Shown here: positions 1 through 5,181 of the stretch, one piece after another
How positions within the stretch are numbered: position 1 is the stretch's first letter
Layout of the letters: each line of letters opens with the position of its first letter
Assembly: GCA_023392185.1 (NCBI GenBank)
Contig: JAEVZP010000061.1
Location: forward strand, 1 to 5,396
DNA: 5,396 nt
Direction of reading: 5' to 3'
Source of the DNA: Bacteroidota bacterium
GTDB taxonomy: Bacteria; Bacteroidota; Bacteroidia; Chitinophagales; Chitinophagaceae
Position numbers and translations under genes: made by a program
Notes under the pieces: generated by a model
The model's database searches: none
What the model was told of the DNA's origin: nothing
What the model saw: only the letters and a program-made list of their open reading frames with translations

Positions 1-1
1 C

Positions 2-1675
2 GATTATGCGCTGGCCCTCTCCTCGCTGGTGCAGTGCTACAACAACCTCGACCTCCCGCAGCAATCCTACAACACCATTCGCCGCTACCTGCAATGGGAT
101 TTTCAGCGCGACTTTTTCGACGCCTACAATATGCTGATGTGGGTGGTGCACCGCAACCGCATCTATACTTCGGCCAGATACCCGTTCCTTCAAAACAGCA
201 TCGATGCAAATGAAGCGCTGGCTATGCGCTATCTGGACACTGCAATACAGCGCATCAACCGGTCTCAGGCCTATAACAGCGCTTTTTTTACACCCGAAAG
301 CTACCAGGCAGATTATCTCGGCGTCTATCATTACAAGGCCATCCTATACAGCTATGCCTTTGCCATGGACAGCGCACAGCATTATTACGAACTGCTGCAG
401 GAAGGCGGCCAACCCACCCACAATAACTACGCAAACTTCCGGGCCATAGCCGCCGACTTCCCCACAGCACAACGGGAGTATGCACTGGCCGGGCTGATGG
501 GAAGCAGCGACAACCGCTTGCAGGAATGGGCCTATTTCTCCTCAATCCTGAACCTGTATGACGGGCAGCCGAAAGTGGGTATTCAGCTGCTGGAGGAAAT
601 GATCGAAACCCACCGGTCGCAGCCTGGATATGGCTGGTATCAAATTGCCAGGGCGCGCTGTGAAGCCTATGACGGACAAGTGGCCCAGGCTGAAAAAACC
701 ATTCAAAAAGCGCAGGATTTCCGGGAATTGCACATCGGCACTACCCTCGGTCAGCCGCAATATGACTTTGCCATCAGCCTTCAAAAGCTGTTTCTGGCGC
801 AGCAACGGACGGCGATGATTAAGTTTGAAAACCGGGGCTGGTGGTACCGGCCTGCCGCCCTGTGGCAGATGGCCCGGCGCAAAGGAACACAGCTCCTCCA
901 ACGGTTTCTGATCATCAACCAGCTGGCCCGCAATCCGGAACGCGACCGGGTGCTTTACAAGGTTTTTTCCACCGAGAGCGTAGTGAGTTGGGATGAAATC
1001 TGGACGCTTATTTCCGGATTTTCCACCCGGTATTTTATAGAGAAATTTCAACCCCAGATCACCGCCGATCCGCGCCCGCGGGTGCAGCCTTATTTCCGGT
1101 ATCTGACGGCCCGGCTACAGCTGCAACGTGGCCACAGGGAAGAAGCCCGGCAACTGCTGCAATCAGGCTTTAGTCCGGCTGCGGCAGACCGTGAAGAGGC
1201 GGCTGAAAGTCCCGGGCAGGACCAGGATCATCTGCTGCAGGCGCGCCGGCTGCTGGCCCTGGCCCATATTGCCGATGCAGCGGACGAAGACAGCCGCCGC
1301 GACCGCTATCTGGTAGATGCAGCCCGGTTGTTTCCCCAGCTGCTGCCTTTTGAAGCGTTGCGCATTCCGGTGCGGATTCAAACAGAAGGCGCGGTGGACC
1401 GCAAAGCGGTAAAACGGCTTCAAAAATGCAATCTGAATACCCAACCTAAGGCCGATGCGCTGGTAGCAACGCTGCGCTTTGAAAAAGCAGGAGACCACCT
1501 GATGCGGGTGCAGTACACCACTACGACTGCAAAAGGCGATGTCGTGGTGCCCCTCCAGCGCTGCACCTACGACACCCGCAAACCCGAGCGCGCCGGCATT
1601 GAGCTGGCCTACCGCATTCTGGGCGTAGGCGGCCGGTTGCCTGAAAATGCAGCCGCCGAAACAGCGGGCCTGTAA
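2..1675 (+). CDS. TPR-like helical-repeat protein, 5' end cut by window edge
   Basis: The reading frame is open from base 2, giving 557 visible residues, so the protein starts outside the window; the GTG at 29 is an internal Val codon, because the coding pattern continues upstream of it. Most of the protein looks like degenerate tetratricopeptide-type helix pairs. The clearest stretches are residues 1-31, 109-135, 156-240, 366-386 (AxLQLQRGHREEARQLL) and 415-446. An aromatic patch (RGWWYRPAALW, 278-288) and a long helical section separate the early and late repeats. The last ~100 residues (about 457-553) have a different character: alternating beta-like segments (PVRIQTEG, ALVATLRFE, GDVVVPLQR) and a closing AGIELAYRILGVGG. 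I do not recognise this domain. TPR arrays usually mediate protein binding, so a scaffolding or assembly role is possible but only inferred. No membrane segment is visible; a signal peptide could lie off-window. The gene converges on trmD with a 14-bp gap. That it is a real gene is near certain; its function is unknown. Confidence 0.85.
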   Translation, partial: DYALALSSLVQCYNNLDLPQQSYNTIRRYLQWDFQRDFFDAYNMLMWVVHRNRIYTSARYPFLQNSIDANEALAMRYLDTAIQRINRSQAYNSAFFTPESYQADYLGVYHYKAILYSYAFAMDSAQHYYELLQEGGQPTHNNYANFRAIAADFPTAQREYALAGLMGSSDNRLQEWAYFSSILNLYDGQPKVGIQLLEEMIETHRSQPGYGWYQIARARCEAYDGQVAQAEKTIQKAQDFRELHIGTTLGQPQYDFAISLQKLFLAQQRTAMIKFENRGWWYRPAALWQMARRKGTQLLQRFLIINQLARNPERDRVLYKVFSTESVVSWDEIWTLISGFSTRYFIEKFQPQITADPRPRVQPYFRYLTARLQLQRGHREEARQLLQSGFSPAAADREEAAESPGQDQDHLLQARRLLALAHIADAADEDSRRDRYLVDAARLFPQLLPFEALRIPVRIQTEGAVDRKAVKRLQKCNLNTQPKADALVATLRFEKAGDHLMRVQYTTTTAKGDVVVPLQRCTYDTRKPERAGIELAYRILGVGGRLPENAAAETAGL

Positions 1676-1689
1676 GCCACAAAGCAATT

Positions 1690-2376
1690 TTAAGAATGAT
1701 GCCGCTCCCATAAGTCGGGACGTCGGTCACGGGTGCGCTCCACGCTTTGCTCGGCCCGCCAGGCATCTACCTTTTTAGGGTCGCCGCAGAGCAAAACCGG
1801 GGGCACTTCGAGGCCCCGCCAGGTGGCAGGACGGGTATAAACCGGCGGCGCCAGCACATCATCCTGAAAAGAATCGGTGAGCGCCGAAGTTTCGTCGTTG
1901 AGCACGCCCGGCAAGAGCCGCCCTACAGCATCCACTACCACCGCAGCTGCCAGTTCTCCCCCGCTCAGGACGTAATCGCCAATCGAAATTTCGCTGGTCA
2001 CATAGGTTTGGCGGATGCGCTCATCGATACCTTTGTAATGACCGCAGATCATCAGCAGGTTTTGCTTTAGGGAAAGGCGGTTGGCATCAGCCTGTTCAAA
2101 GCGCTTGCCGTCGGGCGTCAGGAAGATGATCTCGTCGTAGGCGCGGTCCTGCTGGAGTTCCTCAATGGCATTGGCCAGCGGCTCAGGCATAATCACCATT
2201 CCGGCGCCGCCGCCAAACTGATAGTCATCGATCTGCCCGTGTTTATTGACAGCCCAGTTGCGCAGGTTGTGGGCATGGACCTCGAGCAGGCCACGCTGTT
2301 GCGCGCGCTTCATGATGGAATGACTGAACGGGCTTTGCAGCAAATCCGGAACGGCAGAAAGAATATCGATGCGCAT
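1690..2376 (-). CDS. trmD: tRNA (guanine-N1)-methyltransferase TrmD
   Basis: This cytoplasmic SPOUT-family enzyme transfers a methyl group from S-adenosylmethionine to N1 of G37, next to the anticodon, in tRNAs for Leu, Pro and Arg that carry G36, which prevents +1 frameshifting. The 228-residue protein has the usual family length. Visible signatures are the N-terminus MRIDILSAVPDLL, the FGGGAGMVI loop (54-62), LTPDGKRF (86-93), CGHYKGIDER (111-120) and the knot segment SIGDYVLSGGEL (131-142), whose Asp134 and Arg120 correspond to the conserved catalytic Asp and Arg. Also present are RLLPGVL (153-159), PPVYTRP (177-183) and the C-terminal VPPVLLCGDPKKVDAWR (191-207). I chose the ATG at 2376 because family members begin directly with M-x-I-x-I. 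An in-frame ATG at 2394 would add only six residues (MDLWPP) with no family support. It is the last gene of the minus-strand block, 121 bp after rimM, with no Shine-Dalgarno sequence. It is complete and looks functional. Confidence 0.97.
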   Translation of the reverse strand: MRIDILSAVPDLLQSPFSHSIMKRAQQRGLLEVHAHNLRNWAVNKHGQIDDYQFGGGAGMVIMPEPLANAIEELQQDRAYDEIIFLTPDGKRFEQADANRLSLKQNLLMICGHYKGIDERIRQTYVTSEISIGDYVLSGGELAAAVVVDAVGRLLPGVLNDETSALTDSFQDDVLAPPVYTRPATWRGLEVPPVLLCGDPKKVDAWRAEQSVERTRDRRPDLWERHHS

Positions 2377-2414
2377 GGGAGGCCAAAGGTCCATTGCCTG
2401 CTACCAAAAATCAA

Positions 2415-2482
2415 ATTCCGGAATCTCCCCTGCCAGGTATAAGCTTCCGGAGTGGCCGGGAGGACAAAGAAATTTCCGGAAA
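2415..2482. repeat. Three TTCCGGA(A) palindromes phased at 29 bp in the rimM-trmD spacer
   Basis: The spacer upstream of trmD contains ATTCCGGAAT (2415-2424), CTTCCGGAG (2444-2452) and TTTCCGGAAA (2473-2482). The TTCCGGA cores start at 2416, 2445 and 2474, exactly 29 bp apart each time. The same octamer TTCCGGAA appears twice more on the other side of rimM (3065 and 3112), and by eye I found no exact copy inside any coding region of the window. Role unknown; operator sites or a short interspersed repeat are possible. Confidence 0.65.
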
Positions 2483-2497
2483 AATGACGCTTAAAAC

Positions 2498-2998
2498 TTA
2501 CAAGTCTACCAGCCCGTCGGGCAGCGCCACCCGCAGGAAACGGGACCGGTCATTGGCATCCCGGATGAAAGCGTCGATGAGTGGAAAAAGCACTTTCTTT
2601 TCGCCGGTATCCACCTGTGCCAGCCACTGTGGCCCTGCTTTGTATACATCGTCGATAAAGCCCAGCGCACCAAGGTTCACGTCGACCACTTTGTAGCCAA
2701 TAAAGCGCAGCGGAGAAGTGGTGTCAGTTTGGGCCAGCTTTTCGTTTTCCACGAAAACCGGTCGGCCTATAAGGGCGCGTGCGGCTTCCGCGTCGTTCGT
2801 GTCATCCAGCGTCAAAATCAGTTCACCCCTGTTTTTATCCCGGAATTTTTCTACAAAAAAAGGAATCAGCGAGCCTTTTTTAATCTCGATGTGCAGCGGA
2901 TCCCCCACTTTGATCCATTTGCTGTCGGGCAGCTCATGGGTGAGAACAACGTCCCCTGTAAGGCCATGCGCAGCAGCTATTTTTCCAATTCGAATCAT
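2498..2998 (-). CDS. rimM: 16S rRNA processing / 30S maturation factor RimM
   Basis: RimM helps the head of the 30S ribosomal subunit mature; in studied bacteria it binds ribosomal protein uS19 and assists 16S rRNA processing. The predicted product has 166 residues, the family's normal size. The N-terminal RimM barrel covers about residues 2-84, opening with IRIGKIAAAHGLTGDVVL, which fits the family pattern G-x-I-x(3)-HGL-x-G-x-V, and ending near LIGRPVFVE (77-84). A PRC-barrel domain follows, from about 97 to 166 (FIGYKVVDVNLGALGFIDDV, then VLFPLIDAFI), and closes with the typical LPDGLVDL tail. The ATG at 2998 fits the family N-terminus. An upstream in-frame ATG at 3064 would add 22 Ser/Leu-rich residues and run into the palindromic spacer, so it is rejected. 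The gene lies between dnaX (129-bp spacer) and trmD (121-bp spacer), and both spacers carry palindromic repeats. Pairing with trmD supports the call; the usual upstream partner rpsP is not here. Confidence 0.95.
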   Translation of the reverse strand: MIRIGKIAAAHGLTGDVVLTHELPDSKWIKVGDPLHIEIKKGSLIPFFVEKFRDKNRGELILTLDDTNDAEAARALIGRPVFVENEKLAQTDTTSPLRFIGYKVVDVNLGALGFIDDVYKAGPQWLAQVDTGEKKVLFPLIDAFIRDANDRSRFLRVALPDGLVDL

Positions 2999-3063
2999 TG
3001 TTGACGGCAAAAGTAGAGAGGCAGAAGACGAAAGCGAAACAGGGCCGGAAGTAAGCAGGAGCA

Positions 3064-3122
3064 TTTCCGGAAATCCCGGGACCTGACAGGTCCAATACTA
3101 TTGGAGGCGTTTTCCGGAAAAC
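3064..3122. repeat. Stack of four perfect palindromes in the dnaX-rimM spacer
   Basis: Within 59 bp lie TTTCCGGAAA (3064-3073), GGACCTGACAGGTCC (3079-3093, arms of 7 around one base), TCCAATACTATTGGA (3091-3105, arms of 7 around one base) and GTTTTCCGGAAAAC (3109-3122, 14-bp perfect). The middle two share three bases. The last starts 5 bp after the dnaX stop, but its even symmetry leaves at best a 5-bp AT stem with a CCGG loop and no U-tract, so it is a poor intrinsic terminator. Tight symmetry without loops suggests protein-binding sites or repeat remnants rather than RNA hairpins. Confidence 0.75.
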
Positions 3123-3127
3123 AACAC

Positions 3128-4933
3128 CTAATATTCGATCTGCAAGCCTAACGCATTGCGCAGGGTGTGCAGAACCGGGTTTTCTTTCACCAACTCTTCG
3201 TAAATCTCTTGTTTGGAAAGTTGCTTCTGCGGCCTGGGCATCGACTCGTCCACTTCCACGCGGGTCATAATCCGGATAACGCGGCCGTAATGTTGTTGAA
3301 AAAAGTCTATCAGCCGGTCGCGGGTGTTTTTGATATACACCTCCGCCATTTCGGTAGGACAGGTAATCTCCGCTTCCGAATCACCCGTTTTACGGATAAC
3401 GACCTGCGAGAACTGCGCCAAAAGGGTATGTTCTTTGCCTTCCCGCAGTTGCTGCCGGAAAGTGTCCAGGTGCATGCGCAGATCTTCATCCGTCAAAGGC
3501 ACCACGGGCCGGTCTTCTACTACCTGTGCACCGGTCTCGGCTGCTTTTTGAAGCAGGTCTCTGGAGATCCGGCGGCGTGTGCTATTGGGTCTTGCTGCCG
3601 GCGGCACCGGCGAAACGGCAGGCGCTGGAGCCGCCGGAGGAGGCGCAGCCACTCCGGTTGCTGTTTGGGGTTGGGGCGGCATGGCCGCTATAGCAGCCCC
3701 GGGCGCCGGTATTTCCGGACCTGAAGGGAGAGGTGCTGCCTCGGCAACCGGCGGGGCAGGCGCTGGATGTAAGGCAGCTCCGCTGTTATTTTTTTTTTGA
3801 AGAACCGGCGCAGCCGCAGCGGGCACCTCCTTCTCTGCATAGGGCAGATACGTCATGCGAATCAGCGCCACTTCCACATGCAGCCGCTTATTGGATGCAC
3901 TGCGATACTTAAGGCTTGAGGTATGGAGCAGCGCCAGCGCGTTCACCAGCAAGGAAGGTGCAATCTGCCGGGCTTTGTTGAAAAACAAGGCGCGATAGTT
4001 GGCCGGCACATCCAGCAGTTTGGCCATGCGCTCGTCGCGGCACAAGAGCATGCTGCGGAAGTGCTCTGCCAGGCCAAGCAACACCGCATCACCTTCAAAA
4101 CCGCGCGCTACGGCTTCTTCAAACTGAAGCAGCACGGCAGGCAGGTCGGCCGCCAGCATCGAGTCGGTCATCCGGAAATAAAACTGCGCATCAAGCATCG
4201 CCAGGTGCTCCATGGTGGCCGCATACGTGAGGCTGCCGTCGGTAAAAGCCGAAATCCGGTCCAGCATCGAAAGCGCGTCGCGCATACAGCCCTCGCTTTT
4301 CTGGGCAATGACGTGCAGGGCGTCTTCTTCTGCCGGGATCCCTTCTTTGGCAGTGATTTTTTGCAGGTGTGCCACCGTATCGACGGTGCGGATGCGTTTG
4401 AAATCAAAAATCTGGCAACGACTGAGGATGGTCGGCAGAATCTTATGCTTTTCCGTAGTAGCCAGAATGAAAATGGCGTATGGCGGCGGCTCTTCCAGCG
4501 TTTTGAGAAAAGCGTTGAAGGCTGCCGCGCTGAGCATGTGCACCTCATCGATGATATACACTTTGTAGCGGCCCTGCTGGGGCGCAAAGCGCACTTGTGC
4601 TACCAGTTCACGGATATCGTCTACCGAATTGTTGGAAGCAGCATCCAGCTCAAAAACATTGAAAGAAGCGTTGGCATCAAAAGCACGGCAGTTTTCACAA
4701 ACGCCACAGGCTTCGGTGTCAGCGGTCAGGTGCTCGCAGTTGAGCGTTTTGGCCAGGATGCGGGCGCAGGTCGTTTTACCCACCCCACGCGGCCCGCAAA
4801 ACAGGTAGGCGTGGGCGAGCTGCTGGTGCCGGATGGCGTTTTTCAGCGTCGTGGTGATGTGTTCCTGACCCACCACCGTGTCGAAGGTTTGCGGGCGGTA
4901 CTTGCGCGCAGAAACGAGGTATTGCTCAGCCAT
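3128..4933 (-). CDS. dnaX: DNA polymerase III subunit gamma/tau (clamp loader)
   Basis: DnaX is the ATPase motor of the replicative clamp loader; it opens the beta clamp onto primed DNA, and its long tau form links the loader to polymerase and helicase. The 601-residue protein begins MAEQYLVSARKYRPQTFDTVVGQ, the standard start. Visible motifs are Walker A GPRGVGKT (47-54), four zinc-binding cysteines (66, 76, 79, 82), Walker B IIDEVHML (127-134), sensor 1 LATTEK (157-162), the SRC arginine-finger motif (171-173) and sensor 2 GCMRDALSMLDR (215-226). Domain III runs to about residue 370. A low-complexity Ala/Pro linker follows (about 371-450), then a lineage-style tau C-terminal region (about 453-601) that diverges from the E. 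coli sequence. At residues 379-382 the gene carries a run of ten A, which could yield a 382-residue gamma form (see the separate entry). dnaX follows the NUDIX gene on the same strand after a repeat-filled spacer. No Shine-Dalgarno is seen; the leader is T-rich. Confidence 0.97.
   Translation of the reverse strand: MAEQYLVSARKYRPQTFDTVVGQEHITTTLKNAIRHQQLAHAYLFCGPRGVGKTTCARILAKTLNCEHLTADTEACGVCENCRAFDANASFNVFELDAASNNSVDDIRELVAQVRFAPQQGRYKVYIIDEVHMLSAAAFNAFLKTLEEPPPYAIFILATTEKHKILPTILSRCQIFDFKRIRTVDTVAHLQKITAKEGIPAEEDALHVIAQKSEGCMRDALSMLDRISAFTDGSLTYAATMEHLAMLDAQFYFRMTDSMLAADLPAVLLQFEEAVARGFEGDAVLLGLAEHFRSMLLCRDERMAKLLDVPANYRALFFNKARQIAPSLLVNALALLHTSSLKYRSASNKRLHVEVALIRMTYLPYAEKEVPAAAAPVLQKKNNSGAALHPAPAPPVAEAAPLPSGPEIPAPGAAIAAMPPQPQTATGVAAPPPAAPAPAVSPVPPAARPNSTRRRISRDLLQKAAETGAQVVEDRPVVPLTDEDLRMHLDTFRQQLREGKEHTLLAQFSQVVIRKTGDSEAEITCPTEMAEVYIKNTRDRLIDFFQQHYGRVIRIMTRVEVDESMPRPQKQLSKQEIYEELVKENPVLHTLRNALGLQIEY
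3732..3781 (-). promoter_or_regulatory. Potential stem-loop downstream of the dnaX slippery run
   Basis: In the mRNA, GGAGCUGCCU (3781-3772) can pair with AGGCAGCACC (3741-3732), forming nine pairs with one A-A mismatch around a 30-base loop that is itself GC-rich. The stem begins 9 bases after the A AAA AAA heptamer and 7 bases after the end of the A run, within the spacing known for structures that stimulate -1 frameshifting. The long loop and the GC-rich Ala/Pro coding context mean it could be coincidental. Confidence 0.4.
3786..3799 (-). other. Putative dnaX slippage / -1 frameshift site (A10 followed by TAA)
   Basis: On the coding strand the gene reads C, ten A (3798 to 3789), then TAAC. 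In the normal frame this is CAA AAA AAA AAT AAC (Q-K-K-N-N, residues 379-383). The phase matches a classical slippery heptamer, A AAA AAA, at 3797-3791. A -1 ribosomal shift, or one extra A added by RNA polymerase, gives Q-K-K-K followed at once by TAA (3788-3786), producing a 382-residue protein that ends just past domain III. Losing one A also truncates the protein, after 33 out-of-frame residues. Known parallels are the E. coli dnaX A AAA AAG frameshift and the Thermus thermophilus dnaX A9 transcriptional slippage, both of which make gamma. The position and immediate stop are read from the sequence; actual use is inferred. Confidence 0.65.
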
Positions 4934-4957
4934 GCCTTAGTAACAAAAAAAGAAAGG

Positions 4958-4965
4958 TAAAGTTA
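4958..4965 (-). promoter_or_regulatory. Weak candidate -7 box for dnaX
   Basis: The minus strand reads TAACTTTA, seven of eight matches to the Bacteroidota -7 consensus TAnnTTTG. It lies 24 bp before the dnaX ATG, which would give a short leader. No TTTG-like -33 element is visible at the right distance, because that stretch is occupied by the hexamer repeat. Treat as tentative. Confidence 0.2.
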
Positions 4966-5181
4966 TAGCCCTTTGGGCGTTGGAGGCGTTGCCGTTGGAT
5001 GATGTTGGAGCCCTTCAGGCGTTGGAAATATTTTTTGAAACAATGCAATCTTCCAAAAAAGAATTTAAACAGCATTTAGAATATCCAACCGTATCCAACG
5101 CTTAGCTCCAACATCACCCAACGCCCGCAGGGCTCCAACACAACGTTCCAACGCGCAGCTCCAACAGCTTTAGCGTCCAAC
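4962..5181. repeat. Mosaic inverted repeat of GTTGGA / TCCAAC hexamers with mini-palindromes
   Basis: The left arm has four GTTGGA copies (4979, 4994, 5004, 5021) plus a degenerate GTTATA (4962). The right arm has seven TCCAAC copies (5084, 5094, 5107, 5134, 5147, 5160, 5176) plus CCCAAC (5117). Successive hexamers are mostly separated by a small palindrome: GCCCTTTGGGC (4968), GGCGTTGCC (4985), GCCCTTCAGGC (5010, imperfect), GCTTAGC (5100), GCCCGCAGGGC (5123) and GCTTTAGC (5167). Bases 5004-5025 match the reverse complement of 5118-5139 at 20 of 22 positions, and GGAAATATTTT (5024-5034) recurs inverted at 5185-5195. The arms flank an AT-rich centre (5027-5083). It fills most of the spacer upstream of dnaX. 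I do not recognise it as a named family; a REP/MITE-like element or a regulatory array are both possible. Confidence 0.8.

Noticed and set aside
29..31. GTG as start of the TPR-like protein
   Set aside because: The frame stays open to base 2 with the same helical-repeat character (DYALALSSLV), so the true start is outside the window.
542..1051. 169-codon open frame on the minus strand
   Set aside because: It is antisense to the continuous TPR-like protein and has no recognisable motif.
1163..1711. 182-codon open frame on the minus strand
   Set aside because: It overlaps the end of the TPR-like gene and the end of trmD; its composition is cysteine-rich and motif-free, typical of a shadow frame.
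2377..2394. Upstream ATG (2394) as the trmD start
   Set aside because: It adds MDLWPP, absent from the family, whose members start M-x-I-x-I.
2999..3064. Upstream ATG (3064) as the rimM start
   Set aside because: It adds a Ser/Leu-rich 22-residue extension without family support and starts in a palindrome of the spacer. It is too weak and short to be argued as a signal peptide for a ribosome-maturation factor.
3109..3122. Intrinsic terminator for dnaX
   Set aside because: The 14-bp palindrome can form only a 5-bp AT stem with a CCGG loop in RNA and has no following U-tract.
3923..4960. 345-codon open frame on the plus strand
   Set aside because: It lies almost entirely opposite dnaX, whose protein is unmistakable. 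Its translation shows no family motif and is rich in Arg/His/Gln, as expected for an antisense shadow.
4994..5181. Integron attC site (GTTRRRY / RYYYAAC cores)
   Set aside because: Some hexamers fit the core consensus (GTTGGAT at 4994, ATCCAAC at 5083 and 5093), but the hexamer is repeated many times instead of once per end, there is no integrase or cassette gene, and the flanks are housekeeping genes.
4962..5181. CRISPR array
   Set aside because: The repeats are only six bases long, spacers are short and palindromic, and orientation flips midway. No cas genes are present.
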